A stretch of DNA of 64,000 nucleotides. It comes from Streptomyces angustmyceticus (GTDB lineage Bacteria > Actinomycetota > Actinomycetes > Streptomycetales > Streptomycetaceae). Numbering within the stretch: the first letter of the stretch is position 1; every line of letters starts with the position of its first letter. Of the stretch, positions 45,601-53,540 are shown in pieces. The notes beneath the pieces are model-generated. The model was not told the origin of the DNA. It did no database searches and saw only the letters and a list, made by a program, of their open reading frames with translations. A program made the position numbers and the translations under genes. The DNA lies in NCBI RefSeq assembly GCF_019933235.1, contig NZ_CP082945.1, forward strand, positions 2,914,001-2,978,000, read 5' to 3'.

Positions 45601-46953
45601 ATGCGACCACGTCTCCGCGGCGGACGGACCACCGTCCTCGCCGCGCTCCTCTCCCTCGCCCTCGCCGCCCCGATCGCCGCCGCCCAGGACCGGACCGCCC
45701 CCGCGGCCGGGCCCGCCGCCGGCACCACGGCGCACCCCCGACTCCCCCATCAGTACGAGGTCACCGGCCCCGCCACCCCCGCCCAGCGCACCGCCCTCAC
45801 CGCGACCGGCGCCACCGTCGACGAGGTCCACGCCGGGAAGGTCGTCATCACGGCGGACCGCGCCCAGGCCCGCGCCGTCCGCCAACTCGGCTACGCCCTG
45901 CGCAGATTGCCCGACCCGCCGGCCACCGCGCCCGCCGCACCCGCCGGCGCCGCGGTCAAGGACTTCCCCAGCGGCTACGCGAAGTACCACACCTACGACG
46001 AGGCCACGAAGGAGATCGACGCCCTCGTCGCCAAGTACCCGGCCATCCTGAGCAAGCAGGTCATCGGCACCTCCCAGGAGGGCCGCGCCCTGCTCGCCCT
46101 CAAGCTCAGCAAGAACGTCACCAAGGACGAGGCGGAGCCCGAGGTCCTCTTCACCGCCCACCAGCACGCCAGGGAACACCTCACCGTCGAGATGGCCCTC
46201 TACCTCCTGAACGAGTTCACCTCGAAGTACGGGAGCGACCCCCGCATCACCAAGCTGCTCGACTCCCGTGAGGTCTGGATCATCCCGGACCTCAACCCGG
46301 ACGGCGGCGCGTACGACATCGCCTCCGGCTCGTTCCGCAGCTGGCGCAAGAACCGCCAGCCCAACACCGGCTCCCGCAACATCGGCACCGACCTCAACCG
46401 CAACTGGGACTTCAAGTGGGGCTGCTGCGGCGGCTCTTCGTCCAGCACCTCCTCCGAGACCTACCGCGGCGCGTCCCCCGCCTCCGCCCCCGAGGTCCAG
46501 GTCGTCGCGAAGTTCGTCCGCAGCCGGATCGTCGGCGGCACACAGCAGATCAAGGCCGCCATCGACTTCCACACCTACAGCGAACTGGTCCTGTGGCCCT
46601 TCGGCTTCACCGACGACGACACCGGCCCCGGTATGACCCGGGACGACCACGACGCCTTCGCCGCCATCGGCAAGGACATGGCCACCACCAACGGCTACAC
46701 CCCCGAGCAGTCCAGCGACCTGTACATCACCGACGGCTCGATCGACGACTGGCTGTGGGGCGACCAGAAGGTGTTCGCGTACACCTTCGAGATGTACCCG
46801 ACGTCCTTCCTGGGCGGCGGCTTCTACCCGAAGGACTCGGTGATCCCGAAGGAGACCACCCGCAACCGCGAGGCGGTCCTCCGCCTCCTGGAGATCGCCG
46901 ACTGCCCGTACCGGGCGATCGGCAAGGAGGGGCAGTACTGCAAGGGAAGCTGA
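45601..46953 (+). CDS. Secreted zinc carboxypeptidase (M14)
   Basis: 450-aa exported metallocarboxypeptidase. Signal peptide about 1-28 (AAPIAAA/Q), propeptide about 29-120, M14 catalytic domain about 125-440. Zinc ligands: His and Glu of the HxxE in HQHAREHLT, and the downstream His in [14 protein letters not shown]; the catalytic Glu lies in FAYTFEMYP. The insert [17 protein letters not shown] is a known feature of Streptomyces/T-type carboxypeptidases. ATG 45601 has AGGAGACCGC immediately upstream. It cleaves C-terminal residues from extracellular peptides. Confidence 0.95.
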   Translation: MRPRLRGGRTTVLAALLSLALAAPIAAAQDRTAPAAGPAAGTTAHPRLPHQYEVTGPATPAQRTALTATGATVDEVHAGKVVITADRAQARAVRQLGYALRRLPDPPATAPAAPAGAAVKDFPSGYAKYHTYDEATKEIDALVAKYPAILSKQVIGTSQEGRALLALKLSKNVTKDEAEPEVLFTAHQHAREHLTVEMALYLLNEFTSKYGSDPRITKLLDSREVWIIPDLNPDGGAYDIASGSFRSWRKNRQPNTGSRNIGTDLNRNWDFKWGCCGGSSSSTSSETYRGASPASAPEVQVVAKFVRSRIVGGTQQIKAAIDFHTYSELVLWPFGFTDDDTGPGMTRDDHDAFAAIGKDMATTNGYTPEQSSDLYITDGSIDDWLWGDQKVFAYTFEMYPTSFLGGGFYPKDSVIPKETTRNREAVLRLLEIADCPYRAIGKEGQYCKGS

Positions 46954-46975
46954 TCCGGCCACGGCCGGGACGAGA

Positions 46976-47006
46976 GGCGGGCCGCGCCACTGCGGCGCGG
47001 CCCGCC
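46976..47006. terminator. Bidirectional terminator, M14 gene and 63-aa triplet
   Basis: Perfect 13-bp stem GGCGGGCCGCGCC / GGCGCGGCCCGCC with loop ACTGC, between the convergent carboxypeptidase gene and the last gene of the small-protein array. Confidence 0.8.
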
Positions 47007-47034
47007 GCACCCACACGACTACGGGCACGTACGC

Positions 47035-47226
47035 CTAGAGCAGGTGGTCGGCCTTGCCGGCCTTTATCTCGCGGATGAGCGTGCGGAGAGCTTCGCGGGT
47101 GTCGGTCACGTAGGCGTGCTCGGCGCCCGCTACGGCGATGTAGGCGTTGCCTTCTTCGTCGATGCCGAGGCGGAAGCAGGCCGAGCCCTCGGCGCAGAAC
47201 GGCTCTTCCCAGCGGATGTCTCGCAT
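47035..47226 (-). CDS. 63-aa DUF397/BldB-like protein, copy 3
   Basis: Third of three tandem paralogues. Pattern: W near residue 5, paired cysteines 15 or fewer residues in (here AEGSACFRLG, with Phe for Cys in the first slot), GNAYIAVAG, a T-R-E-A-L-R-T-L-I helix and the tail KAGKADHLL. The layout W...G..C......G...T...L...IKAG matches the small acidic DUF397/BldB family loosely. It differs most from its sisters in the N-terminal part (FCAEGSACFRLGIDEEG) while the C-terminal half is unchanged. ATG 47226 has GGGAGG seven bases upstream, overlapping the spacer after the previous stop. Confidence 0.8.
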   Translation of the reverse strand: MRDIRWEEPFCAEGSACFRLGIDEEGNAYIAVAGAEHAYVTDTREALRTLIREIKAGKADHLL

Positions 47227-47236
47227 GGCGACCTCC

Positions 47237-47428
47237 CTAGAGCAGGTGATCCGCCTTGCCCGCCTTTATGTCACGGATGAGCGTGCGGAGAGCTTCGCGG
47301 GTGTCGCTGACGTAGGCGTGCTCGGCGCCCGCCACGGCGATGTAGGCGTTGCCCTGGTCATCGGTCCCTATGCGGAAGCAGTTGTTGCCTTCGCCGCAGT
47401 AGGGCTCTTCCCAGTTGATGTCTTTCAT
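47237..47428 (-). CDS. 63-aa DUF397/BldB-like protein, copy 2
   Basis: Middle copy: opens MKDINWEEPYCGEGNNC, then FRIGTDDQGNAYIAVAG and the shared C-terminal half. Cysteines at residues 11 and 17. The spacer to copy 1 is 9 bp and consists almost only of the Shine-Dalgarno (GGAGG straight after the TAG stop), so ribosomes can re-initiate from gene to gene. No signal peptide or leader-peptide cleavage motif is evident. Confidence 0.82.
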   Translation of the reverse strand: MKDINWEEPYCGEGNNCFRIGTDDQGNAYIAVAGAEHAYVSDTREALRTLIRDIKAGKADHLL

Positions 47429-47437
47429 ACGGCCTCC

Positions 47438-47629
47438 CTAGAGCAAGTGATCCGCCTTGCCGGCCTTTATCTCGCGGATGAGCGTGCGGAGTGCCTCGCG
47501 GGTGTCGGTCACGTAGGCATCCTCAGCACCCGCCACCGCGATATAAGCGTTGCCCTGACCGTCGGTACCTATGCGAAAGCAGTTGTTGCCTTCCGCGCAG
47601 TAGGGGTCTTCCCAGGCAATCTGAGCCAT
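47438..47629 (-). CDS. 63-aa DUF397/BldB-like protein, copy 1
   Basis: First copy in transcription order: MAQIAWEDPYCAEGNNC, FRIGTDGQGNAYIAVAG, AEDAYVTDTREALRTL and the same KADHLL end. AGGAGGG precedes ATG 47629. Compared with copy 2 there are about ten substitutions, mostly in the first half. No WhiJ/DUF5753 regulator gene lies next to the array; the nearest one found is at 2379-3209. An upstream TATTCA at about 47661-47666 (minus strand) could be a -10 box. Confidence 0.82.
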   Translation of the reverse strand: MAQIAWEDPYCAEGNNCFRIGTDGQGNAYIAVAGAEDAYVTDTREALRTLIREIKAGKADHLL

Positions 47630-47910
47630 GTGGCCCTCCTCAGAGCTGTCGGACGATGCGGTGAATAAAGTCCCGAGATTCGCGCGCCCCGAGCGTACGG
47701 GCATGCATCCAGCCCATGCCTGTGTGATGCGCGCCTGTGACGGTGAGTGGGGGTTCGGGGAGTCGTCCGAGCCCGGCGACGGGACGCGGTTGTGGGCGGT
47801 GCTGCCGCGCGAGGGGGCACGGGCGTACGGGCGCGTGGCATGACGCGCAGGGGACGCCGGATGCCGGGCGCCCCCTGTGCGTAAAGGAGACAAGATGTCG
47901 CGACCCGCGC
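47630..47910. promoter_or_regulatory. Region between gntP and the 63-aa triplet
   Basis: 281 bp without a supported gene. It must carry the promoter of the triplet. Near the gntP end a hairpin with one mismatch (CAGGGG-a-CGCC paired with GGCG-c-CCCCTG, 47848-47877) probably terminates gntP, so the triplet is transcribed separately. Confidence 0.5.
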
Positions 47911-49386
47911 CTACACGACCAGGCTCACCAGCGCCGCCACCGCGAATCCGGCCACCGAGAGGACGGACTCCAGCACGGTCCAGGACTTGAGGGTGTCGCG
48001 TTCCGTGATCCCGAAGTACTTGCTGACCATCCAGAAGCCGCCGTCGTTCACATGCGAGGCGAAGATCGAGCCTGCCGAGATGGCCATGATGATCAGGGCG
48101 AGGTGGGGCTGGGACAGGTCCTGGCCCTCGACGAGGGGGACGACGATGCCGGCGGTGGTGACGATGGCGACCGTGGCGGAGCCCTGGGCTACGCGGAGGA
48201 CGAGGGAGAGGAGGTAGGCGAGGACGATGACGGGGAGGCCGACGTCGTGGAAGGTGTCGGAGAGGGCGGTGGCGACACCGCTGCCCTTGAGGACGGCGCC
48301 GAAGATGCCGCCCGCGCCGACGACCAGGATGATGTTGCCGACCGGCTTGAGGGAGGCGGTGGAGACCGTCTCCAGGGACGTGCGGGACCAGCCGCGGCGG
48401 ATGCCCAGCAGGTAGTAGGACATCAGCAGGGCGATCGTCAGGGCGACGAAGGGGTGGCCGAAGAACTCGATCACCGAGCGGCCGGTGGAGGGGGCCAGGG
48501 CGATGGAGGAGAAGGTCGCCAGGAGGATGAGGAGCAGCGGGGTGCCGATGATGGTGAGGACCGTGGCCAGGGGGACCGGCCTCTCGTCGGGCGTGGCGCC
48601 GGCCGTCGCCTTCTGCGCGGCGACCGCGGCCTTGGCCTCGTCCGCCGCCTCGACCATGTCCTGGGGGACGGGGACGAAGAGGCGCTTGCCGATCCAGGCC
48701 GCGTAGCCCCAGGCGGCAAGCACGGCCGGGATGCCGCAGAGGACGCCCATGAGGATGATCCAGCCGAGGTCGACCTTGAAGAGGCCGGCGGCGGCGACCG
48801 GGCCGGGGTGCGGCGGCAGGAAGGCGTGGGTCATGGACAGGCCCGCCAGCAGCGGCATGCAGTAGAGCAGGATCGACTTTCCGCTGCGCTTGGCGGCCGC
48901 GTAGACGATCGGGGCGAGGACGAAGATGCCGACGTCGAAGAAGACCGGGATGCCGAAGATCAGGCCGGTCAGGCCCATGGCGAGCGGTTCGCGCCGCTCG
49001 CCGAAGAGGCGGAGCAGCCGGGAGCTCAACACCTCGGCGCCGCCGGAGACTTCGAGGATCGCGCCGAGCATGGTGCCCAGGCCGATGATGATGGCGACGT
49101 GGCCGAGGATGCCGCCCATGCCGGTCTCGATCATCGAGACGGCGTCGGATTTCTGGACCGTGCCGAAGAGTTCGGTGACGGAGAGGCCGGCGGCCAGGCC
49201 CACCGCGATGGAGACCGTCAGCAGTGCGACGAACGGCTGCAGCCGGACCTTGATGATCAGGACGAGGAGCAGGGCGATGCCCAGGGCGGCGACCGTGAGG
49301 AGCCCCGCGGTGCCCGGTATCAGGGCGGTCAGTCCACCGGTGTGGGGTGGTGGCGCGGGGGCGGCGGGCGCGGCGGCGAGGAACAT
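47911..49386 (-). CDS. GntP-family permease
   Basis: 491-aa membrane transporter with about 12-14 hydrophobic segments and the family patterns GGAEVLSSRLLRLFGERREPLAMGLTG, GIPVFFDVGIFVLAPIVYAAAKRSG, PPHPGPVAAAGLF and FASHVNDGGFWMVSKYFG. GntP proteins import gluconate, other hexonates or D-serine. Here the neighbourhood (RidA, IclR, PfkB kinase, D-amino acid deaminase, D-aminoacylase) suggests a D-amino acid or N-acyl derivative, or a sugar acid. A 15-bp terminator separates it from ridA, so it likely has its own promoter. Confidence 0.93.
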   Translation of the reverse strand: MFLAAAPAAPAPPPHTGGLTALIPGTAGLLTVAALGIALLLVLIIKVRLQPFVALLTVSIAVGLAAGLSVTELFGTVQKSDAVSMIETGMGGILGHVAIIIGLGTMLGAILEVSGGAEVLSSRLLRLFGERREPLAMGLTGLIFGIPVFFDVGIFVLAPIVYAAAKRSGKSILLYCMPLLAGLSMTHAFLPPHPGPVAAAGLFKVDLGWIILMGVLCGIPAVLAAWGYAAWIGKRLFVPVPQDMVEAADEAKAAVAAQKATAGATPDERPVPLATVLTIIGTPLLLILLATFSSIALAPSTGRSVIEFFGHPFVALTIALLMSYYLLGIRRGWSRTSLETVSTASLKPVGNIILVVGAGGIFGAVLKGSGVATALSDTFHDVGLPVIVLAYLLSLVLRVAQGSATVAIVTTAGIVVPLVEGQDLSQPHLALIIMAISAGSIFASHVNDGGFWMVSKYFGITERDTLKSWTVLESVLSVAGFAVAALVSLVV

Positions 49387-49469
49387 GGGGTGACTCCGTT
49401 GTCAGGCAGGGGCGGTTTCCGGGCAGGTCCGGGTGGCCCCTGGAAGGCATCTCCAGGCAGGGGGGTCCG

Positions 49470-49505
49470 CGGCACGGCGCCCCGTCGGTACGGGGCGCCG
49501 TGCCG
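49470..49505. terminator. Terminator between ridA and gntP
   Basis: 16-bp stem: CGGCACGGCGCCCCGT (49470-49485) with complement at 49490-49505 and a 4-nt loop. Confidence 0.8.
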
Positions 49506-49565
49506 TGCGGCGAACAGTGCGCTCGGGGTGGCGCTAACGGCAGGCGGAGCAAGGGTTCTTCGGCC

Positions 49566-49976
49566 TCAGCTCAGGACGGCGAGGGCGTCGATCTCGATGA
49601 GCAGGCCCTTGGGCAGGCCGACGTAGACGGTGGTGCGGGCGGCGGGGGCCTCCTTGAGGCCCTGCTCCTCGAAGTAGGCGTTGTAGATCGCGTTCATCTC
49701 GGCGAAGTGGTCCACGTCGGTGAGGTAGACGCGGATCATCATCGCGTCGTCCCAGCTCGCGCCGCCCTCTTCGAGGATGGCCTGGACGTTGGCGAGGGTC
49801 TGCAGGGTCTGCTCGCGCAGGGTGGGGCCGGCCGGGGTGGGGGCCTGGCCCTCGACGGCGGGGAGGAAGCCGACCTGGCCCGCGACCTGGAGGATGTTGC
49901 CCTTCTTGACGCCGTGGGAGAACTTCGCGGGCGGGGTGGTGTGGGTGGCCGGGGTGAGCGCGATCTTCTCGGTCAT
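49566..49976 (-). CDS. RidA-family enamine/imine deaminase
   Basis: 136-aa RidA (YjgF/UK114) protein. Family features: FSHGVKKGNILQVAGQVG, QTLANVQAILEEGGASWDDAMMIRVYLTDVDHFAEMN and RTTVYVGLPKGLLIEIDALA, where the arginine binds the substrate carboxylate. RidA hydrolyses reactive 2-aminoacrylate-type enamines released by PLP enzymes, which fits its place beside a D-amino acid deaminase gene. It is 50 bp downstream of iclR in the same direction. Confidence 0.94.
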   Translation of the reverse strand: MTEKIALTPATHTTPPAKFSHGVKKGNILQVAGQVGFLPAVEGQAPTPAGPTLREQTLQTLANVQAILEEGGASWDDAMMIRVYLTDVDHFAEMNAIYNAYFEEQGLKEAPAARTTVYVGLPKGLLIEIDALAVLS

Positions 49977-50026
49977 GGTGTTCAGGCTTCCTGTGCGGGA
50001 CCCGTGGTCGCTCACGGGGCCGGTGG

Positions 50027-50779
50027 TCACTGGGGAATGGCGGTTCCGGAGTACTCCCGGCTGATGGTGTCGGCGGTGCGGCGCACCAGCGGGAGCAGCG
50101 TGAGGAGTTCCTCGGCGGTGACGACGACGTTCGGCGCGGAGACCGACATGGCGGCGACCACGCGGCCGTCCGTGCCGCGGATGGGTGCCGCGACGCAGTT
50201 GATGGACTCCTCGTGGCCACCGAGGTCGGTGGCCCAGCCCTGATCGCCGACCTTGGCCAGTTCGGCCAGGAAGGCCGTGGCGTTCGGGGTCGAACGGGAC
50301 GTGTAGAGGGGGTAGTCGAGCTTCTCCGCGAGGGCGCGGCGCTCGGGTTCGGGCAGGTCGGCGAGGAGCAGCTTGGCGACCGCGGCGACGGTGATCGCGA
50401 CGGGCTTGCCGATCCGGGAGTACATCCGGACCGGGTAGCGGCTCTCGACCTTGTCGATGTAGAGGACCTCGTTCTCCTCGTGGACGGCGAGGTGGACGGT
50501 GTGGCCGCACCTCTCGTTGAGTTCGACGAGGTGGGGGTGGGCGATCTCGCGGACGTCGAGGTTCTCGACGGCCTGCTGGGCGAGGTTGAAGAGCCGGGCG
50601 CCGAGACGGTAGCGCTGGTCGGACTGGCGGTAGACGAGGCCGTGTTCGTGCAGGGTGCGCAGCAGGCGGAGGGCCGTGGACTTGTGGACGCCGAGGCGGT
50701 CGGCGACCTGCCCGAGGTCGGCGGGTCCTTCGGCGAGCAGCGGCAGGATGCTCAGCGCGCGGTCGACGGTCTGGCTCAT
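50027..50779 (-). CDS. IclR-family transcriptional regulator
   Basis: 250-aa regulator: winged helix (about 3-70; DRALSILPLLAEGPADLGQVADRLGVHKSTALRLLRTL) and IclR effector domain (about 80-248; VHLAVHEENEVLYIDKVES, GHEESINCVAAPI). It probably binds a metabolite of the D-amino acid pathway. The divergent region at 51963-52196 holds a good inverted repeat that could be its site. It lies between the kinase and ridA genes. Confidence 0.94.
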   Translation of the reverse strand: MSQTVDRALSILPLLAEGPADLGQVADRLGVHKSTALRLLRTLHEHGLVYRQSDQRYRLGARLFNLAQQAVENLDVREIAHPHLVELNERCGHTVHLAVHEENEVLYIDKVESRYPVRMYSRIGKPVAITVAAVAKLLLADLPEPERRALAEKLDYPLYTSRSTPNATAFLAELAKVGDQGWATDLGGHEESINCVAAPIRGTDGRVVAAMSVSAPNVVVTAEELLTLLPLVRRTADTISREYSGTAIPQ

Positions 50780-50855
50780 GCGCGTGCCCCGCTTCGCCCG
50801 TCCCTGCCGTCGCCGGGGGCGCGCCTCTCGTCGGGGGCTGTCTCGCGTCGCTCGT

Positions 50856-51962
50856 TCACGGTGTCCGTACCTCCTCGTCGGCCCGGTGGCCGCCGGCGCC
50901 GGCTTCGGTCCAGCCGGGGCCGAGGTGCAGTCTCTCCCAGGCCGCGTCGTCGAGGTCCGCCAGGCGGTCGGCGTGGGCGCGGCCGGGCGGGGTGGCGAGG
51001 TCGCCGGGGTGGGTGAGGGCCGCGGCGGCCCACAGGTGGCCGTGGCGGATGCGGGTGCGGTCCGGCAGGCCGCGCAGGGTGGCGGAGAGGAACCCGGCGG
51101 CGAAGGCGTCGCCGGCGCCGGTGGCCGCCACGAGATCGACGTTCAGGGAGGGGACGAAGGTGGTGGGGGCGGCACCGGCGCGCTCGCCCGTCGCCGTGGT
51201 GCGCCGGAACACGGTGGCGCCGCGGCGGCCCTGCTTGACGACCAGGAGGGCCGGTTCCGGCAGGGCGTCGCTGATGGCCCGGGCCCCGTGCAGGCCCCAG
51301 GCGTCCCGGGCCTCGTCGTCGCCGACGAAGACCAGGTCGGCGCCCCGGGCGAGGTCGAGCAGCTCCCTTGCCCCGGCCGCCTCGCGCCAGAGGCCCGGCC
51401 GGTAGTTGACGTCGAAGGAGAGCAGCGGGCGCCCGGGGCGGCGGGCGGTCAGCTCGCGCATCAGGCCGAGGCAGCTCGCGGAGAGCGCCGCCGTGATGCC
51501 GGACAGGTGCAGGATCCGGCCGGAGCGGAGCGCGGCGGGGTCCAGGTCCGCGGCGGTCATGGCGGAGGCGGCGGAGCCGGCGCGGTAGTAGGCGACCTCG
51601 TGGGTGTCGCCGGCGCGGTCGCCCGCGGTGCGGAAGTAGACGCCGGTGGGGCGCAGCGGGTCGCGCCGGACGTGGCTGACGTCGACGCCGCAGCCGGCGA
51701 CGGCGGTCAGCAGGTGGTCGCCGAAGCCGTCGGCGCCGACCGCGGAGATCCAGCGCGTGGTGTGGCCGGTGCGGGCGAGGGTGCAGGCGACGTTGGACTC
51801 GGCGCCGCCGATGGCGCGGTCGAAGGACGGTACGTCGGCGAGCCGGCCGGGCCGGGTCGGCAGGAAGGTGACCATGGACTCGCCGAGACAGACGACGTCG
51901 ACGTCCGGGGCGGGCGTGCCGTCCCGGGCGGGGGTGCCGCCGGCGTTCGAGGGCCTGGTCAC
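50856..51962 (-). CDS. PfkB-family sugar kinase
   Basis: 368-aa ribokinase-fold kinase: a disordered 20-residue start, VVCLGESMVTFLP, GGAESNVACTLARTGH, the anion hole and catalytic base in VAATGAGDAFAAGFLSATL, and KQGRRGATVF near the ATP site. The closest named relatives would be 2-dehydro-3-deoxygluconokinases, but substrate cannot be fixed. Its presence next to D-amino acid enzymes is odd; it may phosphorylate a keto product or an aldonate imported by GntP. GTG 51962 has AAGGAG 11 bases upstream. Confidence 0.92.
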   Translation of the reverse strand: MTRPSNAGGTPARDGTPAPDVDVVCLGESMVTFLPTRPGRLADVPSFDRAIGGAESNVACTLARTGHTTRWISAVGADGFGDHLLTAVAGCGVDVSHVRRDPLRPTGVYFRTAGDRAGDTHEVAYYRAGSAASAMTAADLDPAALRSGRILHLSGITAALSASCLGLMRELTARRPGRPLLSFDVNYRPGLWREAAGARELLDLARGADLVFVGDDEARDAWGLHGARAISDALPEPALLVVKQGRRGATVFRRTTATGERAGAAPTTFVPSLNVDLVAATGAGDAFAAGFLSATLRGLPDRTRIRHGHLWAAAALTHPGDLATPPGRAHADRLADLDDAAWERLHLGPGWTEAGAGGHRADEEVRTP

Positions 51963-52158
51963 GATCGGTTCCGCTCCTTCGCTGTGGTGCCTGCCCGGAC
52001 CGGGTGGCGCGCGGGTGCGGGCCGGGTGCGGCACGGGATCCGGGCCCCGGTGCGGCGCGGTGTGCGGGCCGTTTCCCGCCGCTTCCGGCCGCGTTGGGCA
52101 CCGTTGACCGGGCGATGGCTCGGATGTTAGACAGCGGTCAGCGATATGCGCAATGACT

Positions 52159-52175
52159 GTTGCAGACAGTGCAAC
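52159..52175. promoter_or_regulatory. Inverted repeat in the kinase-deaminase divergent region
   Basis: GTTGCA-GACAG-TGCAAC, a perfect 6+6 dyad with a 5-bp spacer, 21 bp before the deaminase start. It is suited to an IclR dimer and positioned to block or activate the rightward promoter. The flanking CTGTTGCA...TGCAACG shows no further symmetry. Confidence 0.6.
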
Positions 52176-52196
52176 GCGGACTTTTGAGGAGGCCCC

Positions 52197-53486
52197 ATGG
52201 CCGGCGAACGGCTCGCGCAGGGACTCGCGGAACTCGCCGGCGAGCGGGTCGATCACCGCTTCAAGGGGCTCCCCCCGGACGCCGAGGGCCGGACCGTCGG
52301 CGAGCTCGCCGCCGAGCGCCGCAACCTCTTCCGCGACGGGTTCACCACCCCCGTCCTCGCCCTCTCCGCCGAGTCCGTCGCCCACAACCTGGCCCTGCTG
52401 GAGACCTACACCGAGCGGCACGGCCTGGCCTTCGCCCCGCACGGCAAGACCTGCATGGCGCCGCAGCTCTTCGCCCGCCAGCTGGCGCACGGCGCCTGGG
52501 GCATCACCGCCGCCGTCCCCCACCAGGTCCGCGTCTACCGCCGTTTCGGCATCGACCGGATCTTCCTGGCCAACGAGCTGGTGGACGCGGCCGCGCTGCG
52601 CTGGCTGGCCGCCGAGCTCGCCGCCGACCCCGGCTTCCGCTTCGTGTGCTACGTCGACTCGCTGCGCGGCATCGAGCTGATGGACACCGCGCTGCGCGAG
52701 GCCGGCGCCACCCGCCCCGTGGACGTCGTCGTCGAACTCGGCGCGGGCGAGGGCGCCCGTACCGGCGTGCGGACCGGGGCCGAGTGCCTGGAACTCGCCG
52801 ACGCCATCGCGGGCGTGGACACCCTGCGCCTGGTGGGCGTCGCCGGGTACGAGGGCGAGGTGCCCGACGCCACCCCCGAGCGGGTCACGGCCTGGCTGCG
52901 CCGACTGGTCGCCCTGGCCGTGGAGTTCGACGCGTCGGGCCGGTTCGCCGACCTCGACCGGATCATCGTCAGCGCCGGCGGCAGCGCCTGGTTCGACGCG
53001 GTGGCCGAGGTCTTCGCCGAGGTCCCCGAGCTGTCCGCCCCGGTCCTCAAGCTGCTGCGCTCGGGTGCCTACGTCTCGCACGACGACGGCCACTACAGCG
53101 CGGTCACCCCCTTCCGCCGCATCCCGGAGGAGGGCGCCCTGCGGCCCGCGTTCCGCCTCTGGGCACAGGTCGTCTCCCGCCCCACGCCCGAGCAGGCGTT
53201 CCTCAACGCGGGCAAGCGCGACGCGGCCCACGACCTGCATCTGCCGCGGGCCCAGGTCGTACGGTCCGGCCGGGACGGCACCCTGCGCCCGGCGGACGGC
53301 ATCACCGTCACCGGCCTGTCCGACCAGCACGCCTGGGTCGCCACCGAGCGGCCCGGCGACCTGGAGGTCGGTGACTGGGTGGGGCTGGGCCTGTCCCATC
53401 CCTGCACGTCCTTCGACAAGTGGCAGCTGATCCCGCTGGTCGAGGAGGACGGCACGGTCACCGACTACCTCCGCACCTTCTTCTAG
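52197..53486 (+). CDS. PLP-dependent D-amino acid deaminase (DSD1/alanine racemase N-fold)
   Basis: 429-aa fold-III PLP enzyme. The PLP lysine is K84 in FAPHGKTCMAP; the C-terminal D-serine-dehydratase-like domain has LSHPCTSFDKW, whose His and Cys bind zinc in eukaryotic-type D-serine dehydratases. It is annotated in related loci as amino acid deaminase; the likely reaction is D-Ser or D-Thr to keto acid and ammonia, possibly through an enamine cleared by RidA. ATG 52197 follows GAGGAGG. It is followed 54 bp later by the D-aminoacylase gene. Confidence 0.9.
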   Translation: MAGERLAQGLAELAGERVDHRFKGLPPDAEGRTVGELAAERRNLFRDGFTTPVLALSAESVAHNLALLETYTERHGLAFAPHGKTCMAPQLFARQLAHGAWGITAAVPHQVRVYRRFGIDRIFLANELVDAAALRWLAAELAADPGFRFVCYVDSLRGIELMDTALREAGATRPVDVVVELGAGEGARTGVRTGAECLELADAIAGVDTLRLVGVAGYEGEVPDATPERVTAWLRRLVALAVEFDASGRFADLDRIIVSAGGSAWFDAVAEVFAEVPELSAPVLKLLRSGAYVSHDDGHYSAVTPFRRIPEEGALRPAFRLWAQVVSRPTPEQAFLNAGKRDAAHDLHLPRAQVVRSGRDGTLRPADGITVTGLSDQHAWVATERPGDLEVGDWVGLGLSHPCTSFDKWQLIPLVEEDGTVTDYLRTFF

Positions 53487-53540
53487 AAGGGCCGGGCCAG
53501 GACCGGAAGCCCGCAGGCACCGAGAAAGGCAGTCCCAGCC

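Noticed and set aside
47035..47629. The 63-aa triplet as RiPP precursor peptides
   Set aside because: No leader/core division, no modification or export gene nearby, and the C-terminus is the conserved part, opposite to typical precursors.
52127..52136. TTAGACAGCG, identical to part of the dyad at 61845-61859
   Set aside because: The second half-site is missing here; ten matching bases without symmetry are weak evidence.
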